Shown piece by piece: positions 7,362-15,659 of a stretch of 29,751 nt of DNA. The DNA is taken from NCBI GenBank assembly GCA_910586645.1, contig CAJUIS010000027.1, forward strand, positions 1-29,751. The letters run 5' to 3'. Position 1 is the first letter of the stretch. Each line of letters opens with the position of its first letter. Source of the DNA: an uncultured Lachnospiraceae bacterium (GTDB taxonomy: Bacteria > Bacillota > Clostridia > Lachnospirales > Lachnospiraceae). Position numbers and translations under genes: made by a program. The notes beneath the pieces are model-generated. The model made no database searches. It saw nothing but the letters and a program-made list of their open reading frames with translations, and was not told the origin of the DNA.

Positions 7362-8087
7362 CTATTTTGCTTTTTCTGTCAACGCGCTGCATGTCCCTTC
7401 CATATTCAGAAGTTTTGGCATGATTTCCTCTCTGCTTCCTATCGAAGAAACGGAACCGTCCGCTATCAAAATAATTTCTTCCGCTATATTTAAAATCTTT
7501 TCCTGATGGGATATGATCAGAATCATTCCGCCCGTTTTTTTCCGCATCTTTTCAAACACATAAATCAAACTGTTAAAACTCCAGAGATCTATGCCGGCCT
7601 CCGGCTCGTCGAAAATGGAAAGCTTCGTTCCTCTTGCAAGTATCATCGCAATCTCAATGCGCTTTAACTCCCCGCCGGACAGGCTGTTATTAATTTCCCT
7701 GTCGATATATTCCTTTGCGCACAATCCCACTTCTGAAAGGATATCACAAATCTCAGAAACCGTCATGTCTTTTTCTGCCGCAAGAGAAACCAGATCTTTT
7801 ACCGTCAGCCCCTTAAAATGCACAGGCTGCTGAAACGCGTAACTGATCCCTTCTTTTGCCCGCTCCGTGATATTCAGTCCGGTAATATTTTTGCCGTCCA
7901 GAAAAATTTCTCCGGAAGTCGGCGTAAGAATACCTGCAATAATCTTTGCCAGCGTAGATTTTCCGCCTCCGTTCGGCCCTGTAATCGCCACAAAGTGGCT
8001 GTCTATGGTGAGACTGACATTTTTCAGTATTTCACGGCTTTCCCTGTCGTCTTCCACTTCATATGATATATTTTTTAATTCCAGCAT
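7362..8087 (-). CDS. sufC: Fe-S cluster assembly ATPase SufC
   Basis: 241 residues, an ABC-type ATPase without membrane segments. Walker A is GPNGGGKSTLAK, the signature is LSGGELKRIEIA, Walker B is LSIFDEPEAGID, and the switch His is in LIISHQE. The LSGGE..R-IE-A form and DEPEAGID are typical of SufC. It powers Fe-S cluster assembly on the SufB/D partner encoded next. The ATG at 8087 (MLELKNISYEV) is chosen because GGGAGG lies six bases upstream. An in-frame ATG further up at 8174 would read through the promoter and lacks an RBS. A near-consensus promoter at 8116-8144 drives sufC-sufB as a two-gene operon. Confidence 0.95.
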   Translation of the reverse strand: MLELKNISYEVEDDRESREILKNVSLTIDSHFVAITGPNGGGKSTLAKIIAGILTPTSGEIFLDGKNITGLNITERAKEGISYAFQQPVHFKGLTVKDLVSLAAEKDMTVSEICDILSEVGLCAKEYIDREINNSLSGGELKRIEIAMILARGTKLSIFDEPEAGIDLWSFNSLIYVFEKMRKKTGGMILIISHQEKILNIAEEIILIADGSVSSIGSREEIMPKLLNMEGTCSALTEKAK

Positions 8088-8115
8088 TTCTGACCTCCCT
8101 GTATATGGTTCTTGT

Positions 8116-8144
8116 ATTATAGCAAAAAGCAGGAACAGTGTAAA
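8116..8144 (-). promoter_or_regulatory. Promoter of sufC-sufB
   Basis: On the minus strand TTTACA (8144-8139), 17 bases, then a perfect TATAAT (8121-8116). It is one of the best promoters in the window. Just upstream lies an imperfect palindrome, CTGTTACG (8146-8153) and CGTTACAG (8160-8167), a possible regulator site for suf or for the divergent glycosyltransferase. Confidence 0.8.
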
Positions 8145-8243
8145 GCTGTTACGATTCCGCGTTACAGAAATCAATTTCCTTCGCCCGGCATTGACAAATA
8201 TTTCCGGCTATATGAAAATAAAAGCATCAAAGGAGGTTATACT

Positions 8244-9401
8244 ATGAAACATTTTCTGATCTTTGCTTTAAAATCTGTATGCTATGACTCATATCTGTAT
8301 TTTTCCGACGCGCTTTCCAAAGCCCTGGCTGCCGCCGGGCATTCCGTTGAAATTTTTTCCGCTCAAAAAGAGCCCCCGGAAGCCATGGAACGCTTTGCCG
8401 GCCAGACTTTTGACGCCGTTTTTGATTTTAATTCAGCCCTTCCTCGGCTCAGAATGGAAGAAGGCGGTTACTTTGCCGATCAAATCAACGCCCCGTTTTA
8501 TAACATCATCCTGGATCATCCGCTGTACCATCACGATTCTTTAAAACAGACGCTTTCTGATTATCATGTACTCTGTCTGGACAAAAACCACAGAGATTAT
8601 GTTTTGTCATACTATCCTCACATTGCTTCCGCGGATATTTTTTCCGTCACAGGAGAAGACATCCTGCCGCAGGACCCTTCTTACCCGGAAAAACAGATTG
8701 ACGTACTGTTTTCGGGCACTTATACCGACTACCGGGAAATTGAGTCCTCCATTGGCTCCGCCCCGTCTTTTCTTGGCAATATCACAAAACAGCTCATTGA
8801 ACTTATGCAAAAAAACAATTCCCTGACGCAGGAAGCGGCGCTTCGTTTTCTGACGCCCTCTTTCGAAGAGTCTGAGATTATAGAAGAGACTTTTCCGCTT
8901 CATATGCAGGCATGCTTTTTATGCGACAGCTATCTGCGCGCCAGAAAACGCGAAGAGCTTCTTCTTTTTCTTGCCAAAAAAAACGTCCCTCTTACGCTCT
9001 GCGGAAATGGCTGGAGAAAATCTCCCCTTGCGCATTTTTCCAATGTCCGGATCATTGACGATATCTCATTTTGGGATACGTTCCTCCTGTTCCGCAAATC
9101 CAAAATTACATTAAACCTGCTGCCGGAATTTAAAAACGGAACGCACGACAGAATTTATTCTTCCATATTAAACCACAGCCTCTGTCTTACCGATTCTTCC
9201 CCTCTGTTAGAAAGCCAGTTGAAAGACAACCGGGAACTTATCTATTATGATACCCAAAATCCGGATCGTTTAACCGGACAGATTTTCGATTTGCTCTCTT
9301 CTCCAAAACGTATGGAAGAAATTTCTCAAAACGGCTATTTCTGTGCAAAAGAAAGCCACTCGTGGCAGTCACGAGCAGCTTATCTTCTGACGCTTATTTA
9401 A
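8244..9401 (+). CDS. CgeB-like glycosyltransferase (GT4-like C-terminal domain)
   Basis: 385 residues. The N-terminal half (MKHFLIFALKSVCYDSYLYFSDALSKALAAAGHSVEIF) looks like the DUF3880-type Rossmann domain. The C-terminal part shows the CgeB/glycosyltransferase group 1 pattern: LTLCGNGWR, KSKITLNLLPEFKNGTHDRIYSSILNHSLCLTD, then ELIYYDTQNPDRLTGQIFDLL. Such proteins transfer sugars to protein or surface glycans (CgeB to the Bacillus spore surface, relatives to flagellin or S-layer); the acceptor here is unknown. AAAGGAGG seven bases before ATG 8244 fixes the start, although the open frame extends to 8112. A TTGACA box at 8191-8196 lacks a good -10 partner. It is divergent from sufC and ends directly against the fucosidase stop with no gap. 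Confidence 0.8.
   Translation: MKHFLIFALKSVCYDSYLYFSDALSKALAAAGHSVEIFSAQKEPPEAMERFAGQTFDAVFDFNSALPRLRMEEGGYFADQINAPFYNIILDHPLYHHDSLKQTLSDYHVLCLDKNHRDYVLSYYPHIASADIFSVTGEDILPQDPSYPEKQIDVLFSGTYTDYREIESSIGSAPSFLGNITKQLIELMQKNNSLTQEAALRFLTPSFEESEIIEETFPLHMQACFLCDSYLRARKREELLLFLAKKNVPLTLCGNGWRKSPLAHFSNVRIIDDISFWDTFLLFRKSKITLNLLPEFKNGTHDRIYSSILNHSLCLTDSSPLLESQLKDNRELIYYDTQNPDRLTGQIFDLLSSPKRMEEISQNGYFCAKESHSWQSRAAYLLTLI
9359..9375 (-). terminator. Possible terminator of the fucosidase transcript inside the glycosyltransferase gene
   Basis: CTCGTG and CACGAG (six pairs, five-base loop) are followed on the minus strand by TGGCTTTCTTTT. Because the two genes end with abutting stops at 9401/9402, a terminator for leftward transcription has to lie inside the opposing gene. 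This is the only hairpin I see nearby, and it is a modest one. Confidence 0.35.
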
Positions 9402-12400
9402 TTATTTTTTTACAGTCACCTGTTTTGACGCCGCCGGGCTGTAAGCGTTTCCTTTTACGGTAATTACCCGGTAAAAATTTTTGCCTTTCTTTGCCTTCTT
9501 GTCCGTGTAACTGTTTTGCTTTGCTTTTAAAGTCGCAATTTTTTTGTAAGGCCCGCTTTTTTTTGAAGCGCGGCAGATAATGTATTTCTTTGCCCCTTTT
9601 ACTTTCTGAAACGAAATTTTCACATTCTTCTTAACTGCTTTTACTTTCAGCTTCTTAACCGCTTTTGGCAGCGTCAGACTTACCGCGGCGCTTCTGGCGC
9701 TGTTGGTATAAGACGCATTGGAAGAAATCGCCGCTACAGTATAAGTAAGCCGTTTTCCGCCCGAAGCTTTTTCATCCGTATAGGAAGAGCCCGTCACTGC
9801 GGCGATTTTAACGCCTCCGCGGTAAATTTCGTAGGAAGACGCGTGCTCCACTTTCGAAAATGTAATTTTTACTCCCGTAAGCCTGCTGACTGCCTTTACA
9901 TTCGCAGGAGCGCTTAAAGCCGTAACCGACGGCTTTTCCTGATTTGGAGGATTGTTATCTTCTTTTGAAGGATTATCATCTTCTTTTGGCGTTTCTATAA
10001 CCAATCCGTTCTGCGCCTCTTCCAAAGCCGTTTTCAGATCCTGGAAATCCGAGATTTCTGTTTTTGCATACCCTTCCGCAGATACAGCCGCCATTGCCGC
10101 CTGGTACTTTGCCACAAACGCGCCAAATGAACCCTGCGTATAGGCGATCTGTCCAGCTTCCACTGCCTTTACGACTGCCTCCGCCTTTATGACCGCTTCA
10201 TCTAAATCCAGACCTGCCTGAGCTTTTTTCAGTTCATTCATCCGTTCTCTTAAAACTTCCGCTCCTGCCTGTCCGGACGTATCTGACGCACTCTGATATG
10301 CCGCCTCAAAAATCTGTTTCATGGATGCGGAATAGCGGCTGCCGTTTTCCAGAATTGCGTCCACATAAACCTGCGCTTCGGCAACGGCTTCCTGTAAATG
10401 CTCTGCCGCCTCTTCCTTCTCTGCAGTCACCGTAACTGTACATACCGCCGTATAAGAGCCTTCCTCCGTTTTGACGGTGATTTCCGCCGTTCCGTCCTTG
10501 ATTCCCTTTATAACCGCAATGCTGCCCTTTGCATCCACTGCCGCAATTTCGCTGTCTGAACTTTCAAACGTCACCTGTTTATTCCCTGCGTCTGCAGGCA
10601 TCACGCGCGCAGTCAGAATGCCGCACCATGTACCTGCCTGAATGGTCATCTCTGTCTTGTCCAAAGCCACGCCCGTTACCGCCACAGGCGTATCGTCCGC
10701 ATCCAGATACTGAATGTCAAACTTATCAATGACAGGCCCGCCTTTAGAATCCGCTGTAAAAATCAGTTCGCCCTCTCCTGCAGCCGTAACCGAAACGGAA
10801 AGCTCCGCCGTATGATCCTGCGTTGCATTGTTTTCACCATATACATCCTGCGTGCCTGATACTATATTTGTGCCGCTCCAGTTAAATGCGTTCGGATTCC
10901 CGGAACCTTCCGGCCTTCCGCTGCGGTAATGTGCCGTCAGTTTATAATTTCCGGCTTTCGCCGCGTAAAACGGAAGCCTTATTTTATTTCCTTCTTCAAA
11001 CCAGTCCACTACCGTTCCATAATTTTTTTCCGCAATTCTGACATAACTATCCGGATTGGCCGCTTCAGAAGCATCCAAAATAAATTTTTCCGCCTCTATC
11101 GTCTTCGTCTCGTTCAAACCATATGGAAATTCATAAGGATCTTCCGCCGTATAGCCGTTTCTTTCTTCCAAATCATTTTTCGCATTGAACGCAGCCGCTG
11201 CCGCCGCTTTCTTTGCATTTTCCGTCGCTGCGCTGCTTTCCACAAAGGCTTCCAGTTCAGCCACAGCGTTTTGAAACGCTTCCCGGCCCGCCTTTTTATA
11301 ATTCTCCGGATCTATTTCTCTGCACTCTGCAAGAATCTTTTCCGGATTGACCGTATAAAGCGTCACATGCGTTTTGGCGGACGCTCCGATGGAAGTGTCT
11401 TCTGACTTCATCAAAAGAAAATAGAAATCTTTGCCGTCTATGCTCCGTTCGTTCTCAAGCCCCGTCAATGTAATCGTCTTTGACGTCTCTCCTTCCGCAA
11501 ACGTCACAGAATCCGTTAAATGTACATAATTCACTCCCTGCTCCGCCCCTGCGGACCGCGTCGCGTAAGAAACCGCAGCCGTGCCTTTTGAACCTGCTCT
11601 GCGGACAATTTCCACTTCCGTCGTATATCCGTACAGTAAACCTCTCTCTTTCTGCCTGATTTCAAAAATACCGGTTCCGTCTGCATACTGCGCCCTGGAA
11701 ATTCCAAGCGCCTCTGTCTTACAGATTAACTCAACCGTATGGGTTCCATACGGAAGCTCCGGCGTAACATAGATGCACGCATCGATCAACGTCTTGTCAG
11801 AGGCCGTATCTATGATCTCTGCATTGTTTCCGTCAATCTTTACCTGCGCCGTCCCGTGCCCGCTGCCTTTTTTCCCGAAAACCCATGCCTGCGTTCCCGT
11901 AAATGTAAACGACGCCTTTCCCTGTTTCTGTGCGTTTGACCATGCAGAACCCGCCTCTTCTTTCGATGCGTTATTTGACATACTGCTGTCCTGATAGCTC
12001 CAGCTGCTGTCCAGTGTAAACTCCTGAATCGAAATGTCTTCTAAATTGGATGGAACCTGTATCCCATCCGCATTCTCTTCCACTTCAAACGCTTCCGGCA
12101 TCTTAAACACGCCTACGTTATGAATCATCGGCGTTGACTTTGCAGAAAGAATACGGATGCGCACAGCGCTTCCCTCTACCGGAGATTTCCGGCACAGGCG
12201 TCTGGACGAAACCGTTTTTCCTTCACCGAACTTTTCCCAGCTTCCAAACTCATCCTTATATTCTACGGAAAACGACTCAATCGCCTGGCCTTTCTGGATG
12301 AATTCTTCAATGGATACCAGATCAAACGTCTCCAGTTTTCCAAAGTCAATTTCCAGCGTCCCTGTCTTAGTTCCCTCCGCAGGAGCCCAGTAAGTCTCGT

Positions 12401-13730
12401 CATAAACCGCGCCGTCCGGTTTTTCATCCAAAACATTATCCGGAGAATATGCTTTTGCATTCTTCCATACGGAAGTCGCAGACGCCGTTACTCCTTCCTG
12501 CTTTGTCAAATCATTCGAAAACATATCTTTTATATCCTGACCGAACTGGCTGAATACATTGCGCTGTTCTTCTCCCACTGCTCCCGTCTTATTGGGCGAA
12601 AGATTTAAAAGCAGAACCGCCCCGTGTCCTACAGAATTAAAATAAATATCCCCAAGCTCACTTTCTGACTTCGCCGTACTGTCCGGTGCGCCGTCTGTCC
12701 AGAACCAGCCGTTTAACACCTGCGTATCCGCTTCCGGCACCGACCATTTATCCCCTTCCGGGAGTCCGTTGATGCCCTGTCCGTTTCTGGTATACATGGA
12801 CGTATCTTCGTAATTTGTTCCGGCATTGACTTTCGCCCAGGTTTCATCCGATGCAATTCCCGCTTCATTTCCAATCCAATGAATGCCTCCCGTACTGCCA
12901 AGCGTGGGGCCGGCTTTATGCGTTCCGAATATCTGGCAGCCCGGATTTGATTCATGGATCACATCAAAAATTCCGGGCCAGTCCATCGTCTGTATATTGC
13001 TGCCGCCTCCCTGCGCGCCGTCCATCCACCATTCCACAAAGCGGTCTGAGCGCCTGTTTGGGTTGTTGTTTCCGTATTTAAAACTTCCGTCTTCTTTTTT
13101 CGCCGTACAGATCTCCCGGATCTGGGCAATATACAGCTCATTGTAATCTGTATATCCCGCCGAATTTTCTGTCTGGTTATTATCTCCAAAGCATCCGTAT
13201 TTATCTTCATGGATATCCCATGGAGATAAATAGCACCCCATATCCAGATTGTATTTTGTACACGCATCTGACAATTCTTCTAAAATATCTCCGTCATAAT
13301 TTGTATGTCCAATGTCATACGTCGTCGTCTCCGTATCCCACAGACAAAATCCATCGTGGTGCTTCGCCGTCAGCAAAATACGTCCAAATCCCGCCTCTTT
13401 TACCGTTCTTACAAGCCCTTCTGCGTCAAATTTTCCTGTAAACGGAAAAATATCGGACGGCTCTCTTGTCCCATAGTTTTCTCCCCATTCCACGTTATTG
13501 AACGTATTCGGCCCAAAATGGCAGAATGCCGACAGCTCCGACTTCATATAATGAAGCTGTTCTTCATTTGGCAGAGCTCCCCAGTCCGCCGGCCCTTCTG
13601 CCTCCTCTTCCGATAAATCTGCATCCGTCACCATTCCTTCTTCCGCTCTCACATCCTGTGAAACAGAAATTCCTGATACCGCCAAAGCGGCGGACGTCAT
13701 AAACGCCAAAATTTTTTTCCATCGACCCAT
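9402..13730 (-). CDS. Secreted multidomain alpha-L-fucosidase (GH29)
   Basis: 1442 residues. A signal peptide ends around A29 (LAVSGISVSQDVRA). The GH29 domain (about 40-400) shows FCHFGPNTF, ILTAKHHDGFCLWD, the probable nucleophile Asp in EWWMDGAQGGG, and PEADTQVLNGWFW with SVGHGAVLLLNLSP. These forms suit the GH29-B branch, mostly alpha-1,3/4-fucosidases acting on Lewis-type glycans (inferred). After it come an F5/8-type (CBM32-like) domain (about 415-555), a second beta-sandwich (about 570-700), a Calx-beta-like repeat (about 705-800), a FIVAR-like helical stretch, a CBM6/35-like module (about 875-1020), a bacterial Ig-like domain (about 1025-1105), FIVAR-like helices, an Asn/Pro/Glu linker and two Lys-rich fibronectin III-like repeats to the end. 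No LPXTG anchor is seen. The ATG at 13730 has GGAGAAGG upstream and is preferred over the GTG at 13754. Confidence 0.92.
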   Translation of the reverse strand: MGRWKKILAFMTSAALAVSGISVSQDVRAEEGMVTDADLSEEEAEGPADWGALPNEEQLHYMKSELSAFCHFGPNTFNNVEWGENYGTREPSDIFPFTGKFDAEGLVRTVKEAGFGRILLTAKHHDGFCLWDTETTTYDIGHTNYDGDILEELSDACTKYNLDMGCYLSPWDIHEDKYGCFGDNNQTENSAGYTDYNELYIAQIREICTAKKEDGSFKYGNNNPNRRSDRFVEWWMDGAQGGGSNIQTMDWPGIFDVIHESNPGCQIFGTHKAGPTLGSTGGIHWIGNEAGIASDETWAKVNAGTNYEDTSMYTRNGQGINGLPEGDKWSVPEADTQVLNGWFWTDGAPDSTAKSESELGDIYFNSVGHGAVLLLNLSPNKTGAVGEEQRNVFSQFGQDIKDMFSNDLTKQEGVTASATSVWKNAKAYSPDNVLDEKPDGAVYDETYWAPAEGTKTGTLEIDFGKLETFDLVSIEEFIQKGQAIESFSVEYKDEFGSWEKFGEGKTVSSRRLCRKSPVEGSAVRIRILSAKSTPMIHNVGVFKMPEAFEVEENADGIQVPSNLEDISIQEFTLDSSWSYQDSSMSNNASKEEAGSAWSNAQKQGKASFTFTGTQAWVFGKKGSGHGTAQVKIDGNNAEIIDTASDKTLIDACIYVTPELPYGTHTVELICKTEALGISRAQYADGTGIFEIRQKERGLLYGYTTEVEIVRRAGSKGTAAVSYATRSAGAEQGVNYVHLTDSVTFAEGETSKTITLTGLENERSIDGKDFYFLLMKSEDTSIGASAKTHVTLYTVNPEKILAECREIDPENYKKAGREAFQNAVAELEAFVESSAATENAKKAAAAAAFNAKNDLEERNGYTAEDPYEFPYGLNETKTIEAEKFILDASEAANPDSYVRIAEKNYGTVVDWFEEGNKIRLPFYAAKAGNYKLTAHYRSGRPEGSGNPNAFNWSGTNIVSGTQDVYGENNATQDHTAELSVSVTAAGEGELIFTADSKGGPVIDKFDIQYLDADDTPVAVTGVALDKTEMTIQAGTWCGILTARVMPADAGNKQVTFESSDSEIAAVDAKGSIAVIKGIKDGTAEITVKTEEGSYTAVCTVTVTAEKEEAAEHLQEAVAEAQVYVDAILENGSRYSASMKQIFEAAYQSASDTSGQAGAEVLRERMNELKKAQAGLDLDEAVIKAEAVVKAVEAGQIAYTQGSFGAFVAKYQAAMAAVSAEGYAKTEISDFQDLKTALEEAQNGLVIETPKEDDNPSKEDNNPPNQEKPSVTALSAPANVKAVSRLTGVKITFSKVEHASSYEIYRGGVKIAAVTGSSYTDEKASGGKRLTYTVAAISSNASYTNSARSAAVSLTLPKAVKKLKVKAVKKNVKISFQKVKGAKKYIICRASKKSGPYKKIATLKAKQNSYTDKKAKKGKNFYRVITVKGNAYSPAASKQVTVKK

Positions 13731-13764
13731 ATCTTTCACCTTCTCCAAAAACACTTTCCAACTT

Positions 13765-14727
13765 TTAACTCATTTGTTCATTTTCATTTTTTATAAGATC
13801 CATAATTCGCTGAATTTCCGCTCCTTCTACCGGGGCTTCACCATATTCCCGATGCTTTCCCTTATCATCTACGCCCCCAAGGTTTCTCTCCCCCTTTCCT
13901 TTCCCGCGCTCAATTGTAAAATAATGCACCCTGCCGGTTTCAGGATTAAGCGTCACGTACACCCGGTGACACAACTGAGCCGTCTCTTCCGCCAACGGCA
14001 GATCCACCTGAACCAGTAAAAGTTCTCTGCTGATGTTTAACGCCATTACAGAAAAACTGCTTTCATCGTACGGATACAAATCCGGCTTTTGAAATGCATT
14101 CTGGTAAACCTCATTTACAACAGCTTCTCCCTCGTCACTGAGACGGTGAATAAACTCCGCTCCCTCCTGAAACGCCCGACGGGGCAAATCATGGAACTCA
14201 GCTTTCTGGCGCATCATAATCTGATACTGCCGTGGCGTCACTTTCACTTGCGCTGCATTATTTTTCGCCGCTTCCGCTTCTTTTTTAATCTCTTCCAGCA
14301 TCGCTTTCCGGAAAATAAGGTTATCCGTAAAAGGATTCAGAGCAAGTCCCAGCGTTTCCAGCCGCTCATCCAAGGCCAGATTGCAGCATGCCAAAAACGG
14401 CATATTCATCAGCAGATCAAACTTTGGCTCTTTTGGAATCTGTCCCGGAGACGAATAAACCGGAAAAAACTTGTCCCCTTTTTGACTGTTTAAAATCGCA
14501 GGCATCGGAGCCGTGCCCTTTGGCAGATTGATCTGCTGTCCCGGATTTTCCTTAACTTTCTGTTTAATTTCACTGATTTCCGGCGTATCCGGCAGCATGG
14601 CCGGGATCAAAAACACCGTCTTTTTCATCTGATGCACCAGCGCTTTTAAATTTTCTCTGACTGCATCCTCCTTATAAATCTGAATAAGCTGTTCTGTTTT
14701 TTTCGTTTCGTTATTCATGTGTTCCAT
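13765..14727 (-). CDS. SseB-domain protein of unknown function
   Basis: 320 residues, no signal peptide or membrane segment. The central part carries the SseB N-terminal-like pattern: VFLIPAMLP, then KGDKFFPVYSSPGQIPKEP, MPFLACCNLALDERLETLGLALNPFTDNL. SseB-type domains occur in many Firmicutes proteins without a clear role. The C-terminal 130 residues resemble a second SseB-like unit (ELLLVQVDLPLAEETAQLCHRVYVTLNPETGRVHYFTIERG). GGAG lies five bases before the ATG at 14727; a second ATG at 14718 is possible. It shares a transcript with the fucosidase: only 34 bases separate its stop from the next start. What an SseB protein does with a secreted glycosidase is not evident. Confidence 0.75.
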   Translation of the reverse strand: MEHMNNETKKTEQLIQIYKEDAVRENLKALVHQMKKTVFLIPAMLPDTPEISEIKQKVKENPGQQINLPKGTAPMPAILNSQKGDKFFPVYSSPGQIPKEPKFDLLMNMPFLACCNLALDERLETLGLALNPFTDNLIFRKAMLEEIKKEAEAAKNNAAQVKVTPRQYQIMMRQKAEFHDLPRRAFQEGAEFIHRLSDEGEAVVNEVYQNAFQKPDLYPYDESSFSVMALNISRELLLVQVDLPLAEETAQLCHRVYVTLNPETGRVHYFTIERGKGKGERNLGGVDDKGKHREYGEAPVEGAEIQRIMDLIKNENEQMS

Positions 14728-14781
14728 ATGTTCTCCATTATCTTTTTATTTTGTTTAAAATACAGGCTTCCTGCAGATTCT

Positions 14782-14810
14782 ATTATATCATACGCAGAGA
14801 ATCTCGTCAC
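14782..14810 (-). promoter_or_regulatory. Promoter of the SseB-like/fucosidase operon
   Basis: On the minus strand GTGACG (14810-14805), 17 bases, then a perfect TATAAT (14787-14782). About 55 bases upstream of the first start codon. Confidence 0.6.
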
Positions 14811-14954
14811 TCTTTATTTTTTGTTCAAACGCCAAAACTCTTCCTGAAGAAATCTTTTACTTTTATGCCTTTGAAAAGCATCCATTCACAAACGGGATAT
14901 AAATAGGACATATGAAACATTTTAAAATATATTTAAAAATATTGGAGAATGTTT

Positions 14955-15656
14955 ATGGCTTCTAATTATTCACAGGTACTGGAACGTCTGTTTCTGTACC
15001 GAAACGAACTTGGAAAAACACAACAGCAGATGAGTCTTGCATTTGACGTTACGCAGGGCCATTATGCAAAACTGGAATCAGGCGCAAAAATCATATCTTA
15101 TCAAAGTTTAAAACACTTTGAAGCGCATGGCGGAGACATTCATTTCCTCCTGACAGGAACTGTTACAAAAACAGGAGAAATCAACAATTATATGTCCATG
15201 TGCAAAACTGAAGAAGGAAAAAAGTGGCTGTTCGAGGCTCTCGTCTGGCTGTTTCACAAATGCGGCAGTTTTTATCTGAAAGAAACGCCCATTCTTTCTC
15301 CAAAAACCTATAAAAGTTTGCAGCTTTTGAGATACATCAACAAGGAAAACACCATCTGGGAATGCATTCGTAAAAATGAAAACCTGTCGCAGATAAAAAT
15401 GGCCGAACATTTTGACATTAATGTAAAACGTTATCGAAGGATAGAAAAACTGAAAGTCGCCCCGGATGCGGAAATACTGAACACACTGTACTGCAGGCTG
15501 CATTATTCTCCATTGGTCATTTTAAATCGTGAAATGTACTTTTTAGATGAACTGAACCAGATTTGGAATGCAATGCCGGAAAGCGCAAAAGATCGTCTGA
15601 AACCTCTTTTGCAGGAAATTTTAACATTTATACAATTGTATGAGAAAGCGTCATAA
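14955..15656 (+). CDS. Regulator with two XRE-type helix-turn-helix domains
   Basis: 233 residues. An N-terminal XRE-like domain (about 5-60: RNELGKTQQQMSLAFDVTQGHYAKLESG) is followed by an alpha-helical middle and a second, more divergent HTH (about 134-178: ENLSQIKMAEHFDINVKRYRRIEK). It lacks a peptide-binding TPR array of Rgg/PlcR type. The ATG at 14955 is chosen since GGAG is seven bases away; the ATG at 14949 would be only one base from that site. It opens a three-gene run: three bases after its stop begins the LytTR response regulator, then the kinase. This placement suggests a co-regulator of the agr-type circuit. No good promoter is visible upstream in an AT-rich 220-base stretch (14728-14954), which may mean activator dependence. 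Confidence 0.8.
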   Translation: MASNYSQVLERLFLYRNELGKTQQQMSLAFDVTQGHYAKLESGAKIISYQSLKHFEAHGGDIHFLLTGTVTKTGEINNYMSMCKTEEGKKWLFEALVWLFHKCGSFYLKETPILSPKTYKSLQLLRYINKENTIWECIRKNENLSQIKMAEHFDINVKRYRRIEKLKVAPDAEILNTLYCRLHYSPLVILNREMYFLDELNQIWNAMPESAKDRLKPLLQEILTFIQLYEKAS

Positions 15657-15659
15657 AAG

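Noticed and set aside
8191..8196. Consensus TTGACA as promoter of the glycosyltransferase
   Set aside because: At 16-18 bases only GAAAAT-like sequence follows; not enough to call a promoter.
10929..11405. 158-codon plus-strand open frame inside the fucosidase
   Set aside because: Composition of a shadow frame (Arg/Phe/Ile-rich) opposite a well-supported modular protein.
14862..14903. 13-codon frame ATG-CCT-TTG upstream of the XRE gene, considered as a signal peptide gene
   Set aside because: No ribosome binding site and too short to be distinguished from chance; agrD already supplies a credible signal.
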